From: Raphanus sativus
Taxonomy: Eukaryota > Streptophyta > Magnoliopsida > Brassicales > Brassicaceae
Assembly: GCF_000801105.2 (NCBI RefSeq)
Contig: NC_079515.1
Span: 8,246,001 to 8,310,000 of the forward strand
DNA: 64,000 nucleotides
Direction of reading: 5' to 3'
In this document: positions 11,901 through 23,600 of the stretch, piece by piece
Layout: each line of letters opens with the position of its first letter
How positions within the stretch are numbered: position 1 is the first letter of the stretch
Notes under the pieces: model-generated
Database searches by the model: none
Told to the model about the DNA's origin: nothing
The model's input: only the letters and a program-made list of their open reading frames with translations
Made by a program: the position numbers and the translations under genes

Positions 11901-13002
11901 TGCCAAAAGTTATTGCAGAATTCCCTTTTTCTGCAGCCTTAATCTTAAGCATCAAACCAAGCAGACTGGGAGCTCCAGATAAACTCTTCTGGATCCACAC
12001 AAAAGATGGTGAATACACCACGAAAACTGGTTATGCAGCGGCCATGGAAATCAGAAACGAGCAAGAGGACAGACAGCCTACACTGGGACAGATAAACTGG
12101 AACAAAAGCGTGTGGAACTTGAAGACTGCCCCCAAAGTACAACTTCTCGTCTGGAAGTCGCTTCGTGGCGCTCTACCAGTGGGTGAACAGCTGTTAGCCC
12201 GACAAATAAACGTTGACCCCACATGTAAACGATGCGGGGAGCTTGAATCTATTAATCATCTCTTCTTTCAATGTGAGTTTTCCCGGAAAGTTTGGGAAGC
12301 AACTCCTTTCGGAAGGAGAATTGATATGAGAGGATTGATAGATTTGGAAACCGTTTGGATGAGCTTATTGGATAACCCATGCCTACCTCCGGTGGGACTT
12401 GCAGAGGGACAACTAGCACCATGGATCATCTGGTCACTGTGGACGGCTCGCAACAACTTGATCTTCAGCAACAAACTATGTCTCCCGGAAGAGGTGGTCA
12501 CAAAGGCGGTGGTGATGGCAAAGGAATGGACAAACGCGCAGGACAAGGAGAGAATCAAACCAACGCCCTTTCAAAAACCGCTGGTAATACCATCTGGTTG
12601 TATTGTGGTACACACTGACGCAGCATGGAATGGTGCAACTAGGAATGCAGGATTAGGCTGGATTGTTAAGAAAACAGGGGAAACTCTGCACTTTCAAGGA
12701 TCAACCAGACTCGTCCCTTCACCGCTTGTAGCGGAAGCTCTAGCAATGAGAGATGCAGTAAGGAAATGTGAGGAGCTGGGAGTCCAGCAAGTGATCTTCA
12801 ACTCGGACGCAACACAACTGATCAAAGCTTTGAACTCAAAGTCGGAACCTCCGAAAATCTATGGAATTGTTTTGATATTCGTCTGTCTTGTAATGCTTTT
12901 GGCTTTTATGCTTTTCGCTGGATCCCTCGAGGTAAAAACTCTGAGGCTGATACTTTGGTAAAACAGGCTTTATGTCTTGTAGGAAGTGGCTCAGCCACCT
13001 AA
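8993..13002 (+). pseudogene. LINE ORF2, endonuclease-reverse transcriptase-RNase H (three stops, one frameshift)
   Basis: One frame runs from ATG at 8993 and holds nearly the whole polyprotein. The apurinic-type endonuclease shows WNCQGLG, FLSETK, TGDFNDL and SDHKPI. The reverse transcriptase shows [32 protein letters not shown] and the catalytic FADD. A zf-RVT segment with CKRCG and HLFFQC follows, then a RNase H with HTDAAWNG, VAEALAMRDA and FNSDATQ. Lesions are in-frame stops at 9065 (TGA), 9221 (TAG) and 10553 (TAG), and a frameshift at about 12868 that displaces the last 45 or so residues. The true stop is at 13000-13002. The copy cannot make full-length ORF2 protein but could still serve as an RNA template. 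Confidence 0.92.
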
Positions 13003-13045
13003 CTCTAAGTTTTTTAATGAAAATCGTGTTACAAAAAAAAAAAAT

Positions 13046-14597
13046 AAACATATGCTAAAAAGTTGAAACGCATACACATATATAGTATAACATCTGTATT
13101 GATTCTTAGACAACCAAGTTATAATATTATTTATCATACAAACATTTAGATTGTATCAATAGTTTATTAGTGTGTTTTTTTGGTTAAGAATATACGCCAT
13201 TCACAGGTGAATCGTACTGTACTGGTAACATCGATCGGTTCAGCCGTAGTCAGGACCGAGGTGGAGTGCTAGCCTTGAGTGGATGCATGACTCGGAGTCC
13301 TATCTAATAGTATCTGTAAACACACTGATAAATTATCAAAAATCAATCATTTAATTAGTAAAAACAATTAATTAATTAATCAAGAAGAATATTACGGCCG
13401 TTTAACCTAGAAGACTACAAAGTTCGCATCACATGGGATGAGAATGAGATATATAAGCTCGAAATTAGTTCCTACATAACTATCACTTGCCTCTTGGTTG
13501 TGTTTATTAGTAATGATTTAGTTCGAGACGCAATGAAAACCTTGTTTATACGAGATACTCCACTTGTACAAGTAAAAACTCTGTGTTTCAAAAAAAAAAA
13601 ACAAGTAAAACTCTACGAGATATTAAATAGATTACGTAAACCCAAAGCACACATGAATAAATTTGAATGGAATAATTCCTGATTTTTTTTAATTAGAACC
13701 AGGATGAATGTTGGAGCCCTTACAATTATATAATTGACTATTCACAAAAATAATACCAGCGCTCATTTATTTTTCCTAAGTATAGATATTTTCTACATTT
13801 AAATTTAAGTGTGCGTTGTTATCCCATTTTAAAAGTAGAGGTTATGGCGCTATGCACATATTGTAAACCTAATCAAAAGATACTACTACAATACAAACAA
13901 AATTAATAGCTTTGGAATTATTAACTGTACATCAAACTCATAACTTTAATGTTGATATTGAAGCTTTAATAAGAGAAAGCTCTAGTGTTGAAGTGTGCAA
14001 TAAGCTAGCTTTTACTCACATTATGCCGTGAGCATGTCGATGTAAGGTGTGTATTCAATCATTATTACATTACAGAACGAAAGTATAAGATTGGAAATAA
14101 ATTATATATTTTTAATCGAGACATATATAAGAGGAAGAGTTGCTATCTTTACGCAATTGGCCAATGAAAACACACACAAATGGTTGTTCTCTCTGTCGGA
14201 TAAAGAAGAAACCCTCTCCTATGACCTCTTTTTTGTTCCTTTCTATCGAAGAAACACAGTCAGTACTCACATAATTCTAAATCCATTAATATCTATATAT
14301 ATATATATCCATTCGCGAAATAAGTAAAATTCTTCAAATATCATCCGGTGTATAACAAATATATACGAATCATAAATATAAAATGAAAATTCATACTTGA
14401 TTAGCATTTTTGTTCCAGTTGTAACTGGTGTACTGTTCAACAGCTGAGAGATAAAAAGAAAGATACGTATACTTTGCCATGATGCGTGTACCAAGACAAA
14501 ATGACTCGAGTTACCACATTTATAGGAGACTGCATCTTATTATATTACAATACTAATCGATCGAGATCAATGATCTATTTTGGAACTTTAAGATGAA
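13046..14597. other. Intergenic, no gene seen
   Basis: AT-rich spacer between the LINE tail and a probable Helitron end. It has a short A-run duplication at about 13570-13612 and scattered open frames under 100 codons with no recognisable domain. Nothing here supports a gene. Confidence 0.45.
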
Positions 14598-16127
14598 CTA
14601 GATTATGACAAGGGCGGGTATATTTTTTATTTTAATTTAATTCTCATATTTGTATTTTCTTTGTGATTATATTTTTATTTTTCTTTATAATTATATGTGT
14701 GTGTGAATATTAATCAAAATATATTTTATTAAATAATAGCAATTTAGAAAATTAATCCGGTAGGACTGGGTTGCCGGTCGAACCCGCCAACCCGCATGTT
14801 TCAATTTTGTTTTGGTCAAAAATATGATCCGCACAACCCGTAAACAAATAATTTGTACCGGCATTCGTCCCATTTAATTTTACAGTTATCCGCACATTAT
14901 AAATTTTTTTAGAATAATTATTTAATTTATTATTATAAAAATAAAAATATTTTTATAATAAAGAAATTATATTTTTAAAAATTTTAATTTTTTTTTCAAT
15001 TACCATATTTTAAAAAAGTGTTTACTTTTATTTTTATTTTTAAATATTTTTTGGGTCGGCAGGTATACGCAATCCAAAATCTACCAACCCGCATCATCCC
15101 GAATATTCATAACCTGCATCCGCAAATCGATTTTTTAAAAGTTGAATTAAATTTATGATCCGTCCTCAAAAGGACTGATATATTTTTGTTTTATACTTTT
15201 TAAGAAATATAATTTTTATAAAATCCAGGTTGCAACCAATTATATCTATGAATATTTAATTTTTTTTCTCACATATCTGAACATATATAAATATAGCTGC
15301 AAAAATATACAAAATTAGAAATTGAGATTAGTATGATAAGGAGTTCGATATAGATACGCTTTTAAAATAAGAGTTTAAGTTCCATGATAAAGAGTTCGAT
15401 ATACAAAAAATATGACATTCCTAAAAATAGGAGTTTGTCATTATGGAACTTCTTTGTTGTTGTTGCAGTTATATCTCGATATATAAACATTTATATATAG
15501 GTTGTTACAGTTATATTTATAGGTTCCATGTATTTTTTATATTTGTGGTTTTTTGTAATTATATTTGTGTTTTTCTTTGTAATCATATTTTTGTATAATC
15601 ATATTTATATATTTTTTTGTAATCATGTTTTGTTTAATTTATTTTGTATTTGATAATTATTTTGTATGTCTCACATAATAACCATGACGTGAGAAAAGAA
15701 AGAATAATAACCCTTAACTTTTAATAGTAATAACATCAATCGACTTTTAATAGTAATAACATCAATCAGATTAATTATATTGATTAAACGATTTGTTTAA
15801 TTATTCGTAGGACACTTATGTAAGGGTCATAGGAACATGGTATTTAAGGAACAACTATAGCTGTTAAAAAAGATCGAGTGTAGTTAATCAAATGAAAATA
15901 TATGTCCATTAATCAAAATATATGTATACGAAAGTCAAACGGAAGTTAGTGTGATATTATAATGGGAGTAAACGGTTAGATAGGAGCGGGCGTTAAATTA
16001 AGTATTAGTATAGAGGAGTGAACGGTTAGATAGGAACGGACGGTTTGATTATGTATGTATAGTTAGAAATTTAAAAGATGGACACAACATATATTAATAG
16101 GGCACACTGCAGAATTAATAGAATAGA
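14598..16127 (-). mobile_element. Probable non-autonomous Helitron
   Basis: The right end, read on the minus strand, starts TCTATTCTATTAATTC after a host A, a typical Brassicaceae Helitron 5' terminus. The left end has CTAG preceded by A in plus coordinates, next to a half-lost GGGCGGG hairpin. A second hairpin-like 3' end at about 15155-15180 (CCTC...GGAC) could instead be the true terminus, making the element about 970 bp. Degenerate repeats rich in AACCCGC-type motifs at 14755-15130 may be a nested MITE. No protein is encoded. Confidence 0.45.
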
Positions 16128-17014
16128 TGATCACCTTAAGAGTACAGTGAGCCACACCCATATTTACATGTATAAAACTTGTAGAACTGGTCCTCTATGT
16201 GGTTTAAAATAATTTTGTATATGCTATGCTTTTCAAAGCGCTCTTGTTGGATCATAGTTAGTCATCTTAGACGTACATATAACAATTTTTATGCAAATTT
16301 GACCACTTTTTGGCGTTTTAAACAATAAATTTTCAAACCCATAAAGATGGAAATTATAAACCATCGACAGGAGACAGTTACTATACCAACCATCAAAAGA
16401 GACAAACATTTTCAGCAAGAAACATTTATAGAAATGTTTTAAGAATAGTACAGAAGAATGAATTTGCAAGATCATCTTTGGTCATACAGAAATCGTAAGA
16501 GGAGTACAAAGCGAATTTATGCAGTTAAAAAAGTAACAAACCATTCCTAATTAACCGCTGACACTTTTTAACTGTGAACTTAACGAAAACTGTTAAAAAA
16601 AAATAAGAATCAAAGAGATTGTCCACCATCCTTAACGGCGCGAACGTCACAAAACTCCAACACTACTGCGAGTACGGTCAAATCAAAACACTCGCAATCT
16701 CTCTCCGTCCACGTGTCCCTCATGCGTTGCCAGGTTGGAAAGAATATATACCCCAGGCGCGTGAATCACCAGATAGCGCGCGTCCTTACCCGACTGGAGA
16801 TTCCGAAAACAAATAAAGGGTAAAATGGTCATTCAACACACCCGGAGATCTCTGTCTTCTCGCTTTCCTCTCTCTCCGTTGTTAAAATAAACAGAACTCT
16901 CTCTTTCTCCGGAGTCACACTGCGAGAGACTCGGAAAAAAAGAAAAAAAAAATCAAAACTTTCTCTTCTCTCACTGAGTGCTCTTTAACTGTGTGTATTG
17001 TTACGAAGAAGGAA
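16128..17014 (+). promoter_or_regulatory. Upstream region and 5' UTR of the DUF620 gene
   Basis: The last 150 bp before the ATG at 17015 are pyrimidine-rich (CTCTCT tracts), as in many Brassicaceae 5' UTRs. A TATA-like ATATATA is at 16744-16750 and an AATAAAG at about 16812. Neither can be assigned with certainty. A plus-strand open frame at 16619-16816 has no family resemblance and is probably chance. Confidence 0.4.
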
Positions 17015-18623
17015 ATGGAGAAAAAGCAAGGATTTTTCTCAGCTCTCAGAGGTCTATCTCCGTCGCGTTCAAGGGCAAGGTCACGCTCAGTTAGTCCAGC
17101 TCGGTCTACCTCCCCGATGAAAGCTCTCTCATGGGGGAAGAAGAAGAACTCCACCGGTGGGTACTGTCTGTCTCAGCCGGAGCTTTCGGTCGGGAGATCC
17201 GGAAGCTTGAGACCCGTGATGGAAGGTCCTGATCCAGACGAAGAAGAAGGAGTAGGAGGAGGAGGAGGAGGAGGGAATGTAGGAGATTCGAAACGCCTCG
17301 GGTCGGGTCTAGGTCACTGGGTCAGGGGACAGCTGTCACGCGCTCCTTCAGTCGCCGCGACGGCCGTCTGTCGGAGAAACGATCTCAGGCTCCTCCTCGG
17401 AGTCATGGGAGCTCCTCTTGCTCCCATCCACGTCTCCTCCTCTGATCCTCTCCCTCATCTCAGCATCAAAAACACTCCGATCGTAAGCCTCTCTCTCTCT
17501 CTCTCAGAGGGTCGTAAGCCTCTTTCTCCGTCAGAGGGTCTTTGTTTTTTTTTTGGTCAAGAGTGACACGTCATCATTTCGTTTTTTGTTTTTGTTTTTG
17601 CAGGAGACATCATCTGCTCAGTACATTCTCCAGCAGTACACGGCGGCTTCTGGGGGACAGAAGCTACAGAGCTCCGTCAAGAACGCGTACGCCATGGGGA
17701 AGCTCAAGATGATCACTTCCGAGCTCGAGACGGCCACGAGAACCGTTAGGAACCGGAACCCGTCGAAGGCTGAGAGCGGAGGTTTCGTTCTCTGGCAGAT
17801 GGATCCGGACATGTGGTACGTTGAGCTCTCTGTTGGTGGTAATAAGGTTCGTGCTGGATGTAACGGGAAGCTCGTGTGGAGACACACTCCTTGGCTTGGT
17901 TCTCACTCCGCTAAAGGACCCGTCAGACCTCTCCGCCGTGGACTTCAGGTAAAAAGAGATCCACACTTTTCTTGGAACTTAAGTTAGGTCGAGAGATCCA
18001 AGAGAACGATCCTTAGTGTGTTTTGTGAATGGTCTCAGGGGCTAGATCCGAGGACTACTGCTGCTATGTTTGCGGAGGCCAAGTGTATAGGAGAGAAGAA
18101 TGTGAACGGTGAAGATTGCTTCATTCTCAAGCTATGCACTGACCCTGAAACGCTGAAAGCGAGGAGTGAAGGACCAGCTGAGATCATAAGGCATGTCCTC
18201 TCTGGCTACTTTAGTCAGAAGACAGGACTCTTGGTTCACATCGAGGACTCGCATCTGACAAGGATCCAATCCAACGGTGGAGATACTGTTTTCTGGGAGA
18301 CAACGTACAACTCGTCCCTAGACGATTACCGCCAGGTGGAAGGGATCATGATCGCTCACTCGGGACACTCGGTTGTGACGCTTTTTAGGTTTGGGGAAGA
18401 GGCGATGAGCCACACGAGGACTAAGATGGAAGAGAGCTGGACCATTGAGGAGGTTGCGTTTAATGTTCCTGGTCTGTCTCTGGATTGCTTTATACCACCG
18501 GCTGATCTCAAGACCGGTTCTGTAACGGAGTACCCACAAGAGGAAAGAGGGAAGAACAATGCTGCTGCTCACAGGGCCAAAGTTGCAGCCTTGGAGAATG
18601 GGAGCTTTGAACCTAACCGCTAA
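17015..18623 (+). CDS. DUF620 family protein (At3g19540-like)
   Basis: Three exons (17015-17482, 17604-17948, 18039-18623) join in frame to 465 residues with GT-AG introns. The N terminus is Ser/Arg-rich (SPSRSRARSRSVSPARS) and a poly-Gly stretch follows an acidic EEE block at about residue 75. The DUF620 core spans about 150-440, with QYILQQYTAASGG, GGFVLWQMDPDMWYVELSVGG, VWRHTPWLG and an ending in PGLSLDCFIPPADL. The family is plant-specific and its biochemical role is not established, so I give none. The start was chosen because it follows a pyrimidine-rich leader and matches the usual MEKKQGFFSALRGLSPSRS opening. Intron 1 starts with a tandem duplication that repeats its own splice donor. 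Confidence 0.92.
17480..17540 (+). repeat. Tandem duplication carrying a second 5' splice donor
   Basis: Two units of about 30 bp, each with TCGTAAGCCTC then a CT-rich run then CAGAGGGTC, lie at the exon 1/intron 1 border of the DUF620 gene. The duplicate donor (GT at 17514) is identical to the authentic one over GTAAGCC. Using it would add 31 nt and shift the reading frame. Confidence 0.7.
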
Positions 18624-19756
18624 GCTTTGTGTGTCATACTCTGATGTCTAACGTTTAAAAAAGAGAGCTTATGGCTAGTACAACCCTTTGGAAGGTAGCA
18701 GTATTTATCAGATGCAATTTGTTTATACGCCTGGTAACTCTAGCTAACTCTTCATAGCAGTTTTTTTTTTATCGGATTAGGAGTCGGGTTTATTAGCATA
18801 ACAAAAGATTCATGGTTCAAACCGGATATTTTTTTTTTCTCACTCTAGTCCCAGGAGAATGGTATGGAGTTTGGATTTGGTTTTACTTATGTTTTAGTTT
18901 TTGGTTTTTCTTTAATTCTCACCTTCGATATTTTGAGTTAAGGTGAAGGCAAGAGAAGGAGAATTGCCTGCTACTTTTACTTCCAGCTTCTTTAAAGCTT
19001 TAAGTGTTTAATCAACCTTCTAACGAAGAATCTTGATATTGTTTATCTTTTATCTTTTATCTTTTGTTTTCAATTTATGGAGATTTTTTTTTCTTTTTTT
19101 GCTTTTTCTTATCTTCAGTGTTTTTTGCTAATGCCATTATCCCATCCACTTGTACCAGAAAGTGAAGAATATAATGTGAAAACTAGAAAGACGCTAAAGA
19201 GAATATAACCAAATAACGTTTCACATTCATCAAGATAATATGAAAAATTGGTGTTTATCATGAATCATGGTAATAATAATATGAACATACACTCTGTTCC
19301 TACTTGTTTGGCAACTAATGAAAGAAGAAGATGACCCCTCGAGAGTCGAGTCCACACATTCACACACACACGGCCACATTTATGGCAATCCACACTCTAA
19401 AGTCTTATTTCCACAATTTTATTTATCAAATTCCAGATACTAATAGTCTGTGCAACTGGTTTTATCATATACTTCTGTTGAAAACTGTGTCATATTTAAT
19501 GAAAGATACTTACTTCTTAAACCTTCATTAAATCCTAGAATATTTATTTTGGTTTATTGAATTGAATGTTGTGGGGATGAGATCTTGAAAATGAAGGGGG
19601 TCCATTTTGACGCTCTTTCAATGTTTGGGGGACTAACTTTCTGCTTTTGGTTAAATTAATGACCTCTTTTGATTTTCTTTTCAGATCACAACTGTCTACT
19701 CTTCTTTTCATTTCTCAAATTTTTAGCATTAATACAAGCAATTTATGTATTATATA
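18624..19756. other. 3' UTR and downstream spacer of the DUF620 gene
   Basis: T-rich DNA following the stop codon, with candidate polyadenylation signals but none decisive. TATCTTT repeats occur at about 19045-19065. The open frame at 19331-19531 shows no domain and is AT-biased, so I do not call a gene. Confidence 0.4.
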
Positions 19757-20015
19757 CTCCATCCATTTCAAAATAAATGTTTTAATTTTTTTTCCACACA
19801 TTTTAATAGAACATATTAAAACTTAGTTATAAATGCTTAGTTTTCTATAATTCTATATTTTCTATATTATAAAACCAATAAAACTTTACAAAATACAATT
19901 AATATTTTTCAATTTAATAGTTTCTATTATTAATTGATAAAAATCACATTTAAAAAAATATATATATCTTCTGATTTTTTTTTTGTTAAAACATACCTTT
20001 TCTGAAACAGAAGGA
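19757..20015. mobile_element. Stowaway-like MITE (Tc1/Mariner type)
   Basis: The left end CTCCATCCATTTCAAAA and the inverted right end (...TTCTGAAACAGAAGGA) are degenerate copies of the common plant CTCCCTCCRTTTCA terminal repeat. Both are flanked by TA-type bases. The interior is AT-rich and non-coding. A lone right-hand end of the same family (GGAGGGAGTAC) occurs at about 28545-28556. Confidence 0.55.
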
Positions 20016-20312
20016 TTATTTATGGGTCAATTTGCTTAATAATCATAGCAACACCATATATAAAGAATATAGCCATGCGTGAAAAGTTGTGTCAATTTGG
20101 CATAAAATTAGACAACGCTCTCCTTTCCAGCGAGTGAGAAATAATAAACACAACGCTCAATATCATACTATACTATATTCATCTAGTATATAGTACATAA
20201 CAATTATTTTATAACAACAACCATTATGAAGAAAATGAAGAAAAACCATTATGAAAAGAATGAAAAAATAAAAAAGCTAAAAAAGATGAAGGGTTTGTGA
20301 AGAGTACACTAT

Positions 20313-20612
20313 ACTCTAAACCCAAACTATATACCCTAAACCCAAACTATATACCCAAACCATATACACTAAACCCTAAACCCAAACCATATACCTTAAA
20401 CCCAAACCCTAAACCCAAACCATATACCCAAACACTAAATCCTAAACCCAAATATTAAACTCTAAACCCAAACCCTAAACCCAAATCATATACCATAAAC
20501 CCAGACTCTAAACCATCAACCCAAACTCTGAACCCTAAACCCAAACCATATACCCAAACCATATATCCTAAACTCAAACTCTAATCTTAAACCTTAAACC
20601 CTAAATCTAAAC
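20313..20612. repeat. Degenerate telomere-like CCCTAAA array
   Basis: About 300 bp of CTAAACCC units mixed with a CCAAACCATATA variant, giving a rough 18-22-bp higher-order period. It resembles plant telomere repeat (CCCTAAA) only loosely. Arrays of this kind occur interstitially in Brassicaceae genomes. It is not evidence of a chromosome end here, since ordinary genes lie on both sides. Confidence 0.75.
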
Positions 20613-23600
20613 ATTTATCAATTTCGTGACTATGCTATACATATTATAGTATGAAATACTCGACACTCCTACAAACTTTGTATATATGAAATTCTCTAAA
20701 ATTTTTTTAGATAGAGAGATGATGAGTGGCGACAGTGTTGGAGAACAAAACAGTGTAACTGATCAAGTAGGGAGTAAGAAAAATCATGAGACAGAGAAGG
20801 AGATATAAATTACAAAAGAAGAGAAAAAGAAATTTATCAGACTATACTGTAATTTAAAATAGTATAGATTCAAAATTGAGATTATGAAATAGTATATTAA
20901 ATTTATAAAATATATGTTTGTTTTAAAATTTTCAAAACATATTATGTGTAGAAAAAAGACTTGTTTTTATTATCTAAACAACAAAATTGTATAATTGTTT
21001 TTACAGAAATTGAAAGCAATTAAAAATTGAAGAGGAAACCATAATTATAAAAAAAAAGAAAAAAAGAAAAAAGAAAAAAAACCCATTAAATGACAATATG
21101 ACAAATATTACACAAATATCATATCTATCAGCTTGTTATGGATATAGAGTTGATATTTTTCTACTATGTATATGGCTCCAAATTTCCCATTATTTATTAG
21201 TGTTTTCATGTATGTAACAAGTAGGATTGTTGAATTGAATATATGTATCCTTTTGTAGTGGGCACATCATGTTCCAAATTTTGCAATCCCTTCGCTTATA
21301 AGATATGCCATTTTCTTCTCTTTTGGTAAAGACTAAAAAGTTACATATGGTTTTTAGAAAGTTAGGAAAAAGTCACGGAGAAAATCTAATATTTTAGCGC
21401 TTTTTTTCATTTGACATTTTAAACACTCTGGGTGTTAGCATTTGACATTTTGAATACTTATGTGGTAAAATCATTATTTGAAAAGGGATATAACATTGAA
21501 TTGGTTAGTTGACATACGCATTTATACAATATATTCACATTTACAAGAACAATGATAGTATTTCACTGATTTGGAGAAGAAAATTTGAGAATATCTAGTT
21601 TGGATCATAATACACATTCTCGTTATTTTTTAATATGTACTTACAAAAAGCATGTGATCAAATCACAAATAACCTTGGACATTTGTTCTAACTTCATCAT
21701 AAATACTCCAATAGTGTTAAAAGTTAGAATTGAGCAAAATATTCATTAAAGTTGATTCAAAATCCGAATTAAACGGTGGATTATGGATACCACCAAAATC
21801 CACAATAGTTACTCCATGACCACCTCTATTAAAAGTTACCACTCTCATGTTTTTAATTTGAACCTTTTAACAAAGTAGTTTTTACTTTGTACTAAACACT
21901 TTTTAAAAAGCTAATGATATATGATCCAAATGTTCAAATAGACCGAAACTTTGAGGGCATTGCATCATTAAATGATGGCTAGACAACATACTGTACATTC
22001 CAACTTTTACTTGTACTATCAAAATACAAAAGATAACGTTCTTAAAATCTTGCAAAATAGTTAACTATTAATATGTTGTCTGTAAACCTAGCGACATATA
22101 TACAAGGGACAAAGTCACAACTATTTTATGGATTAAGAAACGATAAATTATTATACTTGTACCATGTAATTTGATTTGGTTTTCAATAAAATCCAAAAGG
22201 TTTCAATCAAATGAACGACCTCCATTCTAACGACTAATAAGATCAGCTCTTTATATATATAAGCAATTTATTTGATTGTATAATAAATAAATCATATATA
22301 TCATAAATAAATCATATATATCAACGGCTATGAATAATGGTATACCATTGCCGGAATTAAGTTCAAAATTGGTTGAAAGAATGACAATTTAGCTTTGTGG
22401 AGTAGCAACGGTATATCAAAGACTGGTTCTAGTCGTGTAGGGAATACCGACATCCGAAGAAACAAGGTTAAACCCACCTTTTATGGGGTTATCGACAATG
22501 TTTGAGAACGGAAATTGGTTATTTAGAGATTATGGAATAGATACGAACGGAGCGCGCCAGTTTAATTTAGGTGGTTAATGCAAAGTTCGTTTTAGAATAT
22601 TTGAATCTAGATAAATTTTGGTTGAAATCTGGATTGTAATTGACATTGTATTTCCTTTAACGGGTTTTTAACTCTATAATAATATTATCATTTCCAAAAA
22701 ACTTATTAATCGATACATATGAGAAGGAAAATAAAAAGAAGATTGGTTCCAGTCTTGGATCCTATACGAATTATAGGAAAACCCAACACTTTTCTGTAAA
22801 GACAACAGAAAATCGAGGAAATAAAACACATTACTATATATAGAATAATAATGTAGAAATAAATAGAAACAAAAAAATGGAAGAGCATGCATGTGAAAGA
22901 ACGTGGGAAGGTTTTAGAGCATATGATCTGAGACATGGATGTGTAAGAAGCTTTGCCTCACTGTCACTAAACCACTCTGTGTTTTGACTGCTTTTACTCT
23001 CAGCTCTTATTTGTCTTTTTACCCTTTGCACACCAACTCTTTGGATTCTGTTCCTTTTTAAGTTTAACCAGCAAATTAAATTCGTTAAAACTAGATGAGT
23101 ATTTTTTTTTACTTATTGATGTGAACTAACAGTACTATCTCTGAGCAAATTAGTCTGTTATCACTTTAGTGTTCGTAATTTAAGAATATAACTGATCACT
23201 TGTCCAAGAAGATGAAGATCACATTCATAGCTGAAGTGGTTTCGATCTTAGTTAAGGAATATAACTCACTTTAAAGTGTGAAAGGAAATCTTTATCATTA
23301 ATTAAGTGTTCACCATAAAACATGGTTTAAAAAAAGTAGTTCATGTTATGGTAATGGTGTTTATTTAATTGGTCGTTTTCACAGTTCACTATAATAATTC
23401 GCAATACATAAGGTTACTTAATTAGAACTTAGAAATACATATGATCAACTGATCATGAGCTTCTGCTTCATTTTTGTATTCATGGCCCAGAGAAGAAAAT
23501 GTTTGAGATGAAGTTAAGACTTGAGATATAAAAAAATGGACACCCTAAACTTGTGAAGCACTTTAAGACTAAAATGTACTTGTGCTAGCTTTAACCACAC

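Larger units (their letters stand above)
6641..13045 (+). mobile_element. L1-type LINE, near full length, inactive
   Basis: A GC-richer 5' region is followed by ORF1, a 5-bp gap, ORF2, a short 3' UTR and a 12-base poly(A) tail at 13034-13045. This is the standard layout of plant L1 non-LTR retrotransposons, which insert by target-primed reverse transcription. ORF2 carries endonuclease, reverse transcriptase, a zinc-finger-like RVT domain and a C-terminal RNase H. The 5' edge is uncertain. The only flanking match I see is a weak 7-bp ATAAACA at 6634-6640 and 13045-13051. Few lesions interrupt the two ORFs, so the copy looks fairly young. Confidence 0.92.

Noticed and set aside
20313..20612. 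Repeated units considered as a CRISPR array
   Set aside because: Units are degenerate, lack unique equal-length spacers, and the DNA is plant nuclear; telomere-like repeat explains it.
20313..20612. True telomere or subtelomere
   Set aside because: The motif is degenerate and conserved genes lie on both sides in syntenic order.
22674..23031. Overlapping minus-strand frames with hydrophobic text
   Set aside because: Short, overlapping in several frames, rich in Phe/Ile/Tyr from AT-rich DNA, and without any domain or splice partner.
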